Assembly (NCBI GenBank): GCA_002067755.1
Contig: MVQH01000101.1
Coordinates: 1-64,000 of the forward strand
Origin: Methanosaeta sp. PtaB.Bin018
GTDB taxonomy: Archaea > Halobacteriota > Methanosarcinia > Methanotrichales > Methanotrichaceae
Direction of reading: 5' to 3'
Length of the DNA: 64,000 bases
In this document: piece by piece, positions 47,808 to 56,895 of the stretch
How the letters are laid out: each line of letters opens with the position of its first letter
Position numbering within the stretch: position 1 is the first letter of the stretch
Translations under genes and position numbers: made by a program
The notes under the pieces: model-generated
Told to the model about the DNA's origin: nothing
The model's input: the letters and a program-made list of their open reading frames with translations, nothing else
The model's database searches: none

Positions 47808-48807
47808 GAAAAACACCTATGACTGTAGATCACCCATGTGAATGAGATGCCTCAAGAAAGCTCCTGGCAAAAGGGGCGATGTCAAAGACTGCGAATGGAA
47901 TCGCATCGTTCCTGCGCTGTGGTTTGACTCTCGTTAGGGATTTGAATGCAGGCCTTAAAAGTTGAATTGAGCAATGCGCCTGAAAGAAAAACTCTGGGGT
48001 GTTGTGCCCGATGAGATGCTGTGCAAAATCCCAGAGCACTTCCAGCTAATCGGAGATGTGGCAGTCCTCTCTCTGCCTGTCGAATTGCATGAGTACAGTA
48101 CGGCGATAGCGGAGGCTGTGCTTTCTGGAGCAAAGAACATTCGCATGGTCTTGAATAAAACTTCCAAACTCGAAGGCGATATGCGCTTGGCAAGTTTCGA
48201 AGTGCTGGCCGGCTCTGGTAATTCAGTTACGCTGCACAGGGAGTTTGGATTTATCTTTCGGCTCGACGTAACCAGGGTCTTCTTCAACAGTCGCCTTGGC
48301 TACGAGAGGATGAGAGTGGCAAGACAAGTGCAATCAGGCGAGCGGGTTTTGGTGCCTTTTGCGGGAGTGGGGCCATTTGTCGTGCCCATGGCAGCACGTG
48401 GTGCCACTGTACTCGCTGTCGAGAAAAATCGCGATGCATGCATGTGGCTGGCCGAGAATGCCCTGCTGAATCGGGTTGACGGGAGGACGGAGATCATCAA
48501 TGCTGATGTCTTTCAGATTTTGCAGATCCTGAAAATGGATTTTGACAGAGCCGTCGTTCCGACTCCTTACGGGATGGACAGTATTTTGGAGGCTGTATCT
48601 TCAAGGGTGAAGAAGGGCGGAATGGTGCACTTCTACACCTTCAAAAAACGCCAGCAGATTGAGGGGCTTGTTCAAAGCTACAGCGATATGGGCTTTGAGG
48701 TTGAAGCCTTCCGAAGATGCGGAAATGTTGCCCCATGCGTGAGCCGATGGGCCTTCGATCTGAGGAAAAAACGCCCATGACCCAAGGTCACCCATGTGGA
48801 TGAAAAT
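47808..48807. repeat. About 40-bp direct repeat flanking the methyltransferase gene
   Basis: 47808-47847 (GAAAAACACCTATGAC…TCACCCATGTGAATGA) and 48764-48803 (GGAAAAAACGCCCATGAC…TCACCCATGTGGATGA) match at about 31 of 38 positions. The second copy overlaps the last codons and stop of the methyltransferase gene. Only the two terminal segments are repeats; the interval is the gene. Confidence 0.5.
47974..48780 (+). CDS. tRNA methyltransferase of the Trm5/Taw2 family
   Basis: 268 residues. N-terminal FQLIGDVAVLSLP (about 23-35) is the D1/D2 feature of Trm5-like enzymes. The Met10+ core follows: FRLDVTRVFFNSRLGYERMRVA (about 93-114), the SAM loop VLVPFAGVGPFVVPMA (about 125-140), VEKNRDACMWLAENALLN and the catalytic VVPTPYG (about 190). 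Trm5 makes m1G37; Taw2 transfers the aminocarboxypropyl group in wyosine formation. The PTPYG in place of NxP motifs makes the choice uncertain. ATG 47974. Confidence 0.8.
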   Translation: MRLKEKLWGVVPDEMLCKIPEHFQLIGDVAVLSLPVELHEYSTAIAEAVLSGAKNIRMVLNKTSKLEGDMRLASFEVLAGSGNSVTLHREFGFIFRLDVTRVFFNSRLGYERMRVARQVQSGERVLVPFAGVGPFVVPMAARGATVLAVEKNRDACMWLAENALLNRVDGRTEIINADVFQILQILKMDFDRAVVPTPYGMDSILEAVSSRVKKGGMVHFYTFKKRQQIEGLVQSYSDMGFEVEAFRRCGNVAPCVSRWAFDLRKKRP

Positions 48808-48997
48808 GGATCTTTGCGATATAACCATTTTCATGCCAACTGCCCCTCTGAAGTCACTGAAGTCCAGGATTAGCAGTCTTTTTGTGGTATATAGACTACA
48901 TACCACATTGGCCTATAAGAGAAATACGAATTGATGTATATTTTATTTTGATCAGCTTTACATATCATCTATTCATACGTCTCGCCGGTGAATTTCG

Positions 48998-49822
48998 TTG
49001 AGGAGACTAATGGTCGCATTATCGATGGCCTTGATCATAGGGGCAGTCGGTGCCTCTGTCGTCATGGCTAAAGAGACGGTTAGCGTCTCAGGATCGACAA
49101 CAGTTCTGCCATTGGCAGAAGCCGGTGCAGAGTCATTTAATGGCGCGCAGTCTGATTATCAGGTTCTTGTGACCGGTGGCGGCACTGGCGTTGGCATCAA
49201 GAATATTGCTGAAGGCACCTCTAATATCGCCATGGCTTCCCGAGAGGTAACATCCGACGAGAAGAGTAAGTTCGGTGACAAATTCCGGGAGAATATGGTT
49301 GCCTATGACGGAATAGTCATAGCTGTTAGCAAGCAGATCTACGATGCAGGCATAACATCTCTCACCAAGGAGCAGGTCAAGAGGATCTATTCTGGTGAGA
49401 TCACCAACTGGAAGGAACTGGGAGGCCCGGACAAAGAGATGCTGGTAGTTGCCAGGGAGCAGGGCTCTGGAACGAGGGACACATTCATGGAGGAGATCAT
49501 GGGCAGCAAGACTGCCGAGACTCCTGGCGCAAATACAGTGACCAGCAGCAATGCGGAGGTCAGGACTGCTTTGATCGGCAGCGAAGTGGCCATAGGGTAC
49601 CTTGGATTCAGCTATGTCCAGGACGGCTCAGTGGGCGCGATCGCCCTTGACGGCGTCAAGCCAACCGTCGAGACCATCAAGGACGGCAGCTATGAGCTCA
49701 GTCGCAAGCTATACTTCTACACATTTGGCGATGCCAGTCCTGGAGCAGAGGCATTCATAAAATTCATGACCGGACCCGAGGGGCAGAAGATCGCCGAGGA
49801 GAATGGCTTCATACCTCTTTGA
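48998..49822 (+). CDS. pstS: Phosphate-binding protein, PstS family (solitary)
   Basis: 274 residues. Signal peptide (LMVALSMALIIGAVGASVVMA). Ligand loops of PstS are visible: SVSGSTTVLPLAEA (about 30-43), VTGGGTGVGIKNI, MASREVTSDE and AREQGSGTRDTF (about 148-159). TTG 48998 supplies an n-region RR; ATG 49010 has GAGGAG closer. No pstCAB genes are adjacent, so it either serves a transporter elsewhere or acts in sensing. Confidence 0.85.
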   Translation: MRRLMVALSMALIIGAVGASVVMAKETVSVSGSTTVLPLAEAGAESFNGAQSDYQVLVTGGGTGVGIKNIAEGTSNIAMASREVTSDEKSKFGDKFRENMVAYDGIVIAVSKQIYDAGITSLTKEQVKRIYSGEITNWKELGGPDKEMLVVAREQGSGTRDTFMEEIMGSKTAETPGANTVTSSNAEVRTALIGSEVAIGYLGFSYVQDGSVGAIALDGVKPTVETIKDGSYELSRKLYFYTFGDASPGAEAFIKFMTGPEGQKIAEENGFIPL

Positions 49823-49896
49823 TGTGTCTCTCAACAGATTTTTGTGCAGGGTGCAGGACCCTCCCACTTTTTTCTAGCTAATTTGTGAGTTCAACA

Positions 49897-50730
49897 TCAA
49901 TCGACCAGTGTCCTTTCGGTCCCGAGCTGCTTCTCGGGCCAGGCGTCGTTCTTGAGCGCCACATCCCTGGGAAGGACCATCCTCGCCTCGCCGATATTCC
50001 TGACGGCACACACGTCCCTGTAGATATCATTCAGGACCGCCTCTGTGATTACGTTGTGAGGTGAGCCCTCCTTGAGAATGCAGTTGTCCTTCATCACCAC
50101 AACCTTATCGCAAAACCAGCTGACATGGTTGGGGTCATGGCTGCATGCGAGGATCGTCACGCCCCGTTTTGCAACCATCTGCATTATCCTCCAGATGCGG
50201 ATCTGGTTGCTGAAGTCGAGCGCTGAGGTCGGCTCGTCCAGAAACATGAGGGGTGTCTCCTGGGCGATGGCCCGGGCCATGAGCACCATCTGGCGCTGCC
50301 CGCCGGAGAGCTGATTGTAGGGACGGTCGGCAATCTCTGTTAGCCCCAGCAGATCGAGGGCGTCTGATGCTTTCTCTTTGTCAGCCTTGCTGATTTTGAA
50401 AATGCCCTTTAAGCGGGGAGTTCTGCCCATCAGCACCACCTCCCGTGTCAGATAGGGAAAGGGGGGCTTATGCTCTTGAGGCACATAGGCCACGATCTTG
50501 GCCATGCTCTCCACCCCAAGATCCTTTATATCCTTTCCGTCCATCGTCACTGTGCCTTTGTGGAACTTCAGGAAATTCAGGCAGCATTTGAAAAGAGTTG
50601 TCTTTCCACAGCCGTTGGGGCCGAACAGCCCGCACAGCTCCCCTTCCTCCACCTCGAATGAGACGCCACCCAGGATCGGCGTCCTGCCATAATTGAAATG
50701 AAGATCCCTGACTGCCAGCATTGGGGTCAT
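49897..50730 (-). CDS. ABC transporter ATP-binding protein (iron/siderophore/cobalamin type)
   Basis: 277 residues. Walker A GPNGCGKTTL (about 36-45), Q-loop VPQEHK (about 84), signature LSGGQRQMV (about 141-149), Walker B LMFLDEPTSALDF (about 160-172), H-loop SHD. The BtuD/FepC-like family imports iron complexes, hemes or corrinoids. It overlaps the permease gene by four bases. No substrate-binding protein gene is next to it, so the ligand is open. Confidence 0.86.
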   Translation of the reverse strand: MTPMLAVRDLHFNYGRTPILGGVSFEVEEGELCGLFGPNGCGKTTLFKCCLNFLKFHKGTVTMDGKDIKDLGVESMAKIVAYVPQEHKPPFPYLTREVVLMGRTPRLKGIFKISKADKEKASDALDLLGLTEIADRPYNQLSGGQRQMVLMARAIAQETPLMFLDEPTSALDFSNQIRIWRIMQMVAKRGVTILACSHDPNHVSWFCDKVVVMKDNCILKEGSPHNVITEAVLNDIYRDVCAVRNIGEARMVLPRDVALKNDAWPEKQLGTERTLVD

Positions 50731-51809
50731 CCTAGTATCGCGCTCCCTCGGGTTCTGAGAAGATAGAACAGGTATGGTGCTCCCAGAATGGATGTGATGA
50801 TTCCCACAGGTATCTCTGCGCTGGTGAGAGTGCGGGCCAATGTGTCGCAGACCAGCAGATAGGAGCCTCCGAGCATGGCTGCTGCCGGAATCACATAGCG
50901 GTGATCTGGGCCCAGAATCATGCGCGTGGCATGGGGCATCATCAAGCCCACCCAGGCGATTATTCCCACGGTGGAGACCGCCAGCGAGGTGATGAGCGTG
51001 GCCAGGACTATCAAGACAAGTTTGTACTTCTCCGGATTGACTCCCAGGGCTCTGGCCTCCTCATCTCCCATGGAGAGGATGTTGAGCTTCCAGCCCAAGG
51101 CCCACATGATCAGGAAGCTGGGGGCGATTATCGGCACCAACAGGTAGACATCGTTCCAGGTGGCGTAGTAAAAGCCGCCCATCAGCCAGAAGACGATCTC
51201 CCGCAAAGCGGCATCTGAAGCAGTGTATTTGAGGATGGAGACCATGGCCTCGAAGATGGAGCCTATGACAACTCCTGACAGGATGAGGGTGACGATTGGC
51301 GTCTCATTCCTGACATGAGCCAGGAAATAGGCCATGGCGACTGCCAGTGATCCAAAGAGGAAGGCAGAGAACTGAATGGATAAAAAGAGATCCACGAAGA
51401 CAATGCCCAGAGCGGCTCCGAAGGCCGCACCCGAAGATACGCCCAGGATGAATGGCTCGACCAGCGGATTTCGAAAGCATCCCTGAAAGACTGCCCCTGC
51501 CGTGGCCAGAGCCGTTCCCACTAGCACAGCCAAGAGCACGCGAGGGATTCGGAGCTCCCAGACGATGGTGTTGTGCAGCCTTGTGATACCAGAGAGGTCC
51601 CCAAATGGGGAGACATGGGCCATCACAATCCCGTAGACGTCGAAGACAGAGATGTTGTAGGCCCCGAAGGTTATGGCCACGCCCACAGTGATGGCCAGCA
51701 ATGCAAGCAGAGCCAGGAGGATCAGGATTTTGTGAATCTCTGAAAATCCAAATTCCTGGTCGAAGCCCAGCCGCTCCCAGAGATCTGTTTTTCCAGTCAG
51801 CTCTGTCAT
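50727..51809 (-). CDS. ABC transporter permease, FecCD/BtuC family
   Basis: 360 residues, about nine or ten spans. FecCD-type segments: RIPRVLLAVLVGTALATAGAVFQGCFRNPLVEPFILGVSSGAA (conserved helix pair, about 97-137), ALGVNPEKYK (the coupling helix, about 252) and IAWVGLMMPHATRMILGPDHR (about 283-303). Forms the membrane part for the ATPase encoded downstream. N-terminal about 25 residues precede the first span. Confidence 0.87.
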   Translation of the reverse strand: MTELTGKTDLWERLGFDQEFGFSEIHKILILLALLALLAITVGVAITFGAYNISVFDVYGIVMAHVSPFGDLSGITRLHNTIVWELRIPRVLLAVLVGTALATAGAVFQGCFRNPLVEPFILGVSSGAAFGAALGIVFVDLFLSIQFSAFLFGSLAVAMAYFLAHVRNETPIVTLILSGVVIGSIFEAMVSILKYTASDAALREIVFWLMGGFYYATWNDVYLLVPIIAPSFLIMWALGWKLNILSMGDEEARALGVNPEKYKLVLIVLATLITSLAVSTVGIIAWVGLMMPHATRMILGPDHRYVIPAAAMLGGSYLLVCDTLARTLTSAEIPVGIITSILGAPYLFYLLRTRGSAILG

Positions 51810-52139
51810 TGATAGCTCACCGCCGAATTTTTTTGTATTTTGCCATGATCATACAGCAGTGAATTAACAATCGATATTACCATTAAATTCATTCATGGCA
51901 AAAGTTACTCATAACTGGTAAATAGTTATCGCCAGATGGAAGTTGACAGTAATCCTCTCCTCGTTGTTTGTTATGGGTGAACTTGGACCAGCTGCTGTCT
52001 TGAGTCATTCTGGTTTGGGCCTGAGGTCGGGTGTTCAATGCTCGGGTAATGTTTTCGTGCCCTGCCCCTGGGCCTCTCAATTGCCTGAGCGTACCACCAT
52101 TTTTATAAGTGCGACGGAGAATAACCTCTTCGACGATAG

Positions 52140-52544
52140 ATGAAAGCTCATTTGATCGCAATCATCCTCTGTATGGCATGCATCCAGGCCGTCCAATGCT
52201 ACCAGAATGTCGGTGGGGAATTTGGGATATCCTGGCTGGAGCAGCATGCAACAAAGCCCGTCTCAGTCGTCGAGGCTCAGAACAACCTTTGGAACTGGGG
52301 TAGTACCCCAAAAGGCTATACGATCTATAATAACACTCTGTATCCACCTGGTTATGGGCCTAAATGGTTCTATCCAGCAATCTTGACCAGTGCCGCACCA
52401 GTTGTTGTTAACAGCACTGAGGCAAACGACTATCTATCCCAAAGCCTGTTGCCAGATGCCCCGTACACAGATCCTTGGCTGCTGGCCCAAATGCTGGGAC
52501 GGCCAGTCTCATACGTCAATGTACCTAGCGGTTCTCTATTCTAA
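52140..52544 (+). CDS. Small secreted protein
   Basis: 134 residues with signal peptide (LIAIILCMACIQAVQC) and a Tyr/Trp/Pro-rich mature part (TLYPPGYGPKWFYP). TATA tttttataag at 52099-52108 lies about 35 bases before ATG 52140, so the leader is about ten bases. No family recognised. Followed 44 bases later by the asparagine-synthase-like gene. Confidence 0.6.
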   Translation: MKAHLIAIILCMACIQAVQCYQNVGGEFGISWLEQHATKPVSVVEAQNNLWNWGSTPKGYTIYNNTLYPPGYGPKWFYPAILTSAAPVVVNSTEANDYLSQSLLPDAPYTDPWLLAQMLGRPVSYVNVPSGSLF

Positions 52545-52588
52545 ATGTTCCATATTTTTATCTATTTTCACATTTACAGACTTTCTCT

Positions 52589-53614
52589 ATGCCCATAGTG
52601 CATGTTAAGGGATGGGTTGAGCTGGACTCAAATCGCCTCACTTCGAGCCAGGTTGAGGCTGTGCTATCGGACGATCTGAGCGGAGCATCGAGGTTTGGCG
52701 GCGAATTTCTCATCGAATGGAATGGCTGCAAGGCGCGCGACCACTTCGGGATCATGGCTGGAGACTGCCCTCCGGGCACTGTGCTCTGCAATGGCAAGGA
52801 GGTGGAGAAGGTCGACCCTGCCTATCCCCTCATGGATTTGGGAGAGGCCATTGAGATTGCCGTTGGGCTGAGAAGCGATGAAGGCGTAGTTGCGCTCTCA
52901 GGAGGGGTGGATTCTGCGCTTGTGGCAAAGCTTGCTGGAAGGGAGTGCGTTGTAGTGGGTGCATCAGGTTCGCACGACATCTCGCGTGCAAAGCAGGTAG
53001 CCAGAGAGCTCTGCCTGCCTCTTGATCAGATACTGATCGATTCAGAGGCGATCGAAGATGCCATGAGAAGCGTCTTGAAGGTCATTCCGAAGATCGATCC
53101 TGTAAATGTTTCGATCGCAACAACCCTTTATTTCGTGGCCGAATGGGCAGAGGAGCATGGCCATCGGCGCATCCTGGCCGGTCAGGGAGCAGATGAGTTG
53201 TTCGGGGGTTATATGCGATACTTGCAGACGGAAAACCTTGCAGAGGACCTGGAGAGGGATTTTCAGGGACTTGCCCTGCAGCTTGCCAGAGACCAGGCGG
53301 TGGCGGCACTTCACGGTGCTTACTTCTCATTGCCTTACATGGATGTGAGGGTTGTGCGTGCGGCCCGATCCATTCCGCCTGAGATGAAGGTGCATGGTAA
53401 TATACGCAAGCGTCCTCTGCGAGATGTCGCAGAGAAGTATTTGCCCGCATCTGTAGCCCTCTATGAGAAGAAGGCCATGCAATATGGCAGCGGCGTGATG
53501 AAGGAGATACAGAGGTTGGCAAAGAGGAGTGGCTACAGGAGATCGGTTCAGTGCTACGTGGAGAAGATCGCGCAAGAGGAAGGAAGAAATGCGAGGGAGC
53601 CTGAGCCCCACTGA
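52589..53614 (+). CDS. Asparagine synthase-like amidotransferase without glutaminase catalytic Cys
   Basis: 341 residues. The synthetase domain has the PP-loop VALSGGVDSALVAK (about 101-114) and GQGADELFGGYMRY (about 199-212), with the C-terminal DVRVVRAARSIPPEMK segment of AsnB. The N-terminal about 80 residues resemble a reduced class II glutaminase (FGGEFLIEWNG, DHFGIMAGDCPPG) but there is no Cys at position 2, so it probably uses ammonia or another amine donor. I recall such short AsnB-like proteins as archaeal conserved genes; product uncertain. Confidence 0.78.
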   Translation: MPIVHVKGWVELDSNRLTSSQVEAVLSDDLSGASRFGGEFLIEWNGCKARDHFGIMAGDCPPGTVLCNGKEVEKVDPAYPLMDLGEAIEIAVGLRSDEGVVALSGGVDSALVAKLAGRECVVVGASGSHDISRAKQVARELCLPLDQILIDSEAIEDAMRSVLKVIPKIDPVNVSIATTLYFVAEWAEEHGHRRILAGQGADELFGGYMRYLQTENLAEDLERDFQGLALQLARDQAVAALHGAYFSLPYMDVRVVRAARSIPPEMKVHGNIRKRPLRDVAEKYLPASVALYEKKAMQYGSGVMKEIQRLAKRSGYRRSVQCYVEKIAQEEGRNAREPEPH

Positions 53615-53661
53615 GGCGATGGCTCGATCATTGATCCTACAATCCGCACTTTCAGCCCACA

Positions 53662-53925
53662 TCACATAATAATTTTCGGTAGTGTGGCCAGAATTGCTGT
53701 AATTTGCACTAGCCCTGTATCCCATCCCCCGTGAATGGTCTGGAGTTTTCGCTCTCTTATGCCATTGCGGTGTGCTTTTCTTCTGCCGCTGCTTTCGTAG
53801 GGCAGGGCTTGGATCTGCTGGGTTGCCTCATGCTGCATTACCTCATTCAGTAGCGATTCGGTCAGGCTCCGCATTCCTTCTTTCTTACCGGAAAGATAAT
53901 CTTCTGCAAATTCGGATATATTCAT
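53662..53925 (-). pseudogene. IS256-family (Mutator-type) transposase, N-terminal fragment
   Basis: From ATG 53925: MNISEFAEDYLSGKKEG, then LNEVMQHEATQQIQALPYE and SSGRRKAHRNGIRERKLQTI. This matches the N-terminus of IS256-group transposases (the HRNG-x-R-x-R-x-L-x-T motif). After about 66 codons the sequence switches to the left terminal region of the element, so the DDE core is deleted. Confidence 0.7.
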
Positions 53926-54082
53926 GGCTCTGTGTACCTCCTACAAGTTTCGAAGAACTTGGGGATACATGGCTAATTATTATATCCTGTAATGAAATAC
54001 TTGATGTCCGGATCACGATGGCAAGACTCGTAACGTCAAAGAATACTACTACTATTTTACATCAAAACTGACACACTACCGA
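53676..54082 (-). mobile_element. IS256-type element, internally deleted, both ends kept
   Basis: The left end TCGGTAGTGTG (53676-53686) is repeated inverted at the right end (CACACTACCGA, 54072-54082), and similarity extends inwards (CAGAATTGCTGTAA against CAGTTTTGATGTAA). Between them only the first part of an IS256-type transposase remains. Total length 407 bp instead of about 1.3 kb. With intact ends it could still be moved by a full-length relative, like a MITE. No clear target-site duplication. Confidence 0.65.
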
Positions 54083-54490
54083 TTATGGTGTTGCGGAAGT
54101 GACTGTCGAGATAGGAAGAAAGAGCCATCGGGAGATTGCAAACCTATTCGCTGATGATCGTCATTAGAATTCTTGGAAATGAGTGCGAAAAATATTATGG
54201 CATGGAGGAATAACTCCGGGATGTCAGATGTAGGAACCCATTGTTGCATGCTAGCGTTTTTTAGTAGTCCACGTATTCGACCAGGGATGTTGAGCAGTCT
54301 CAAGTACCTTTGTTATGTCACATTTAGCTATCGAAATCGTATCAAAACACATATATATCAATGTCGCACACACATAAGTCCAGGATAGATCAATTTGGAC
54401 TGATGCTTGCCTTATTTGATCTATTCTTTCCCCTAATTATAGCATGTCTTCATTGGCTGTAGCATTTTTGTAATTATTCTGCTAACCGGT

Positions 54491-54640
54491 CAATCCTCAA
54501 TATTTCATCTGAGACTTCATGAATCCGAAGTTCCGCACTTCTATTTCAGAATCAAGATCAGACACAGAGCTAAAGTTGCGGTTGTTGCTCTGGCAAGAAA
54601 GGTCGTCTGCATACACCATCACCTGATTGTTAATCGGGAA
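54491..54640 (+). pseudogene. Possible IS110-type transposase C-terminal remnant
   Basis: In the frame through 54524 the sequence reads SEVPHFYFRIKIRHRAKVAV and then VALARKVVCIHHHLIVNRED before TGA; after a +1 shift it continues KMFEDEATNKSKRTKPD. The RIKxRxxxKVAVVALARK pattern and following hydrophobic helix resemble the C-terminus of IS110/IS1111 transposases. No start, no upstream catalytic region. The remaining parts of 54083-54490 and 54641-54928 show no gene I can support. Confidence 0.4.
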
Positions 54641-54928
54641 GATGTTCGAGGATGAGGCAACGAACAAGTCCAAGCGAACCAAGCCTGACAGATCTCCCTC
54701 ATCTCCTGGGCAGATCATCTCTGATGCTATTCAGATTCTCGTCAGAGCGGGGCATGTGGTCCAAAAAAAGATCCGAACAGGAAGGAGGATAGGCTGCCAC
54801 ATCCTCCTTTATCGGATTGCTTTCATGGTAAGAAGTACACTCCGAAGTATATCGAAAATGTATTGAGGGCTGGCGGCATTATGCGATCGATCAGGCCTCG
54901 ACCATCTCTTTTAGGTGTGGCTATCTGA

Positions 54929-55735
54929 TCACTGTGTTAAGCCCACGCGCCACTTGAGCATTCTCTCCTCCACTATGTAGCGGAATGACCTGTCGATGAG
55001 CAGGCCCAGCAGCCCCAGGACGATCATGTACAGTAGGACATAATCCATCTTGTGCAGGTAGTAGTATGACCAGATCTTATAGCCCAAACCGCTCGTGCTC
55101 ACCCCAAACATCTCTGCAGCAACAAGGCACATCCAGGCGATTCCCATGGCTATCCGCACTCCCCCTGCGATCGAGGGCAGGGCGTTCGGGAAAGCGATAT
55201 ACCTGATCAAATCGGCGTCTTTTGTTGCGCCCAGCACCTTTGCTGATTCCACGTAGACCTTTGGAAGGTTTCGAAAGCCCACATAGGTGTTGATGAGTAT
55301 TGGAAAGACCGACCCGACGAAGACGATGAAGCCTGCTGCCTCATTTGTCAGGCCAAACCAAACTATAGCAAAAGGTATCCATGCCAGAGGAGGTATGGGC
55401 CGAACGATCTCGACTATGGGGTCCGTGATCTGGTCGAATGCCTTGAACCACCCCATGGACATTCCTACAGGCAGAGCCACGATCAATCCTGCCGTCATGC
55501 CAAGAACAAAATGAATCAAGCTGGTGGGAAGATCTTCGACCAAGATCATCTGCCAGCTCAATAGCAAGGCATTCGAGACCTGTAGAAAGCTTGGCAGGAT
55601 GAGGGTGTCGTTCACAGCAATGGCTACCATCTGCCACACGACGATAAATCCCAAAAGCGAAAGGATTGTAGCCCCTTGATCGCGAACCGCTCTCGCCTTC
55701 AAAATCCTGCCAGTCATATTCCTGCCAGCTCTCAT
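54929..55735 (-). CDS. ABC transporter permease, nitrate/sulfonate/taurine type
   Basis: 268 residues with six spans. SsuC/TauC-like features: IVEIVRPIPPLAWIPFAIVWFGL (about 107-129) and the EAA loop ESAKVLGATKDADLIRYIAFPNALPSI (about 162-188). It lies five bases downstream of the binding lipoprotein gene in the same operon, but no ATPase gene follows. The location beside coenzyme M biosynthesis genes suggests a sulfonate, perhaps coenzyme M itself, as substrate; this is inference. Confidence 0.83.
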   Translation of the reverse strand: MRAGRNMTGRILKARAVRDQGATILSLLGFIVVWQMVAIAVNDTLILPSFLQVSNALLLSWQMILVEDLPTSLIHFVLGMTAGLIVALPVGMSMGWFKAFDQITDPIVEIVRPIPPLAWIPFAIVWFGLTNEAAGFIVFVGSVFPILINTYVGFRNLPKVYVESAKVLGATKDADLIRYIAFPNALPSIAGGVRIAMGIAWMCLVAAEMFGVSTSGLGYKIWSYYYLHKMDYVLLYMIVLGLLGLLIDRSFRYIVEERMLKWRVGLTQ

Positions 55736-55740
55736 TTATC

Positions 55741-56739
55741 TCAACCGGATCTTACCCTATCATAGAGGCTGGTGTCGAAGAGATCCTTCTCGTCCAGCTC
55801 CTTCTGGGTGTAGTTCATCTCGTAGTCGATCCTCGCGTACTCCACAGTTGAAGGAATCTGCATGTGAGGATCGCTGATCCACTTGCCGTCCCAGGTCTTT
55901 ATGGAGTGCTCCACCATATTCAAATCCTGATGAGTCCTGTTGGAGTAGATTTTCGCTGCCTCTTCTGGGTGAGCATTGACGTAGTTGGTCGCATTTATGT
56001 GAGTTTTGATTATCTGCTCGACCAGCTCGGGATACTCCTTAATCAACTTGCCACTCACGACAAGGCTGCAACAGGCATGGTTGGGCCACATCTCTCCTGA
56101 ATGGACGACGGACTTGCCCTTTGCATCAAGCTCTACTATGGTGGGAGATGGATGCGGTAAAAAGGCGCCATCGATCTTTCCGGCCTCTAGGGCTGTCACT
56201 GCATCTCCAGGGCCCATGGGAAGGATCTTCACCTTGGATATATCGACCCCATTATCATTGAGCCATTTCTTCATGACTGTGTCCTGGATTGAGCCTGGTG
56301 GGAAGGTCCCAATGCTCAGGCCAATCAGAGATTGGGGTCCGCTGTATGATACATCGTTCTTGAAGACGAGATCAGAGCCATTGATGTTCACGCCTGCCAC
56401 TATCTTGGCATCCAATCCTTGGGATATGGCAGATATGGGCGGAGCTGTTCCTACATATGCAACGTCCAGGTCGCCAGCAAGCATGGCCTGCATCTCAGGA
56501 GGTCCCGAGGGAAACTCGAACTCTTTTATATCAGTGACGCCAAAAGGCTTCAGGTCCTCGGCCCACCAGCCCTTCTCAGCAGCTACCATCTCTGCTATCT
56601 GGTGAGTGCTGGGCTGATACCCAATCTTAAGAGTTGCGATCTTCTCAGTGGGCTTCTTCTCCGGGGACGAGATGCATCCAAGAGCTATCAGTACAACCGC
56701 CGCTATTGTAAAAAAAACCAACTTCTTCATAGTGGTCAC
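55741..56739 (-). CDS. ABC transporter substrate-binding lipoprotein, sulfonate/taurine type
   Basis: 332 residues. Lipobox VLIALGCISS (Cys about 22) after a short signal peptide. The NMT1/SsuA-like fold shows in LKIGYQPSTHQIAEMVAAEKGWW, the LAGDLDVAYVGTAPPISAIS loop (about 92-111) and LPMGPGDAVTALEAGKIDGAFLPHP (about 174-198). First gene of the two-gene transporter operon; ligand unproven. Confidence 0.83.
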   Translation of the reverse strand: MTTMKKLVFFTIAAVVLIALGCISSPEKKPTEKIATLKIGYQPSTHQIAEMVAAEKGWWAEDLKPFGVTDIKEFEFPSGPPEMQAMLAGDLDVAYVGTAPPISAISQGLDAKIVAGVNINGSDLVFKNDVSYSGPQSLIGLSIGTFPPGSIQDTVMKKWLNDNGVDISKVKILPMGPGDAVTALEAGKIDGAFLPHPSPTIVELDAKGKSVVHSGEMWPNHACCSLVVSGKLIKEYPELVEQIIKTHINATNYVNAHPEEAAKIYSNRTHQDLNMVEHSIKTWDGKWISDPHMQIPSTVEYARIDYEMNYTQKELDEKDLFDTSLYDRVRSG

Positions 56740-56895
56740 CAGGGTAGTTTTGCCCTAAAAGATCGTGTGCCATATAAAGCACTTTCCCGTCGAGGACGTA
56801 ATCAATCCTTAATGGGTTAATTCCAAAGATGATTTATACAATAGTGATAGTAGAAGAGGAGAGGTTTCGTCTCAAATGCTCCTCAGGAGAATATA

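Noticed and set aside
54173-54866. Short ORFs between the IS256 remnant and the ABC permease
   Set aside because: None has a ribosome site or recognisable domain; part of this stretch reads better as a decayed transposase.
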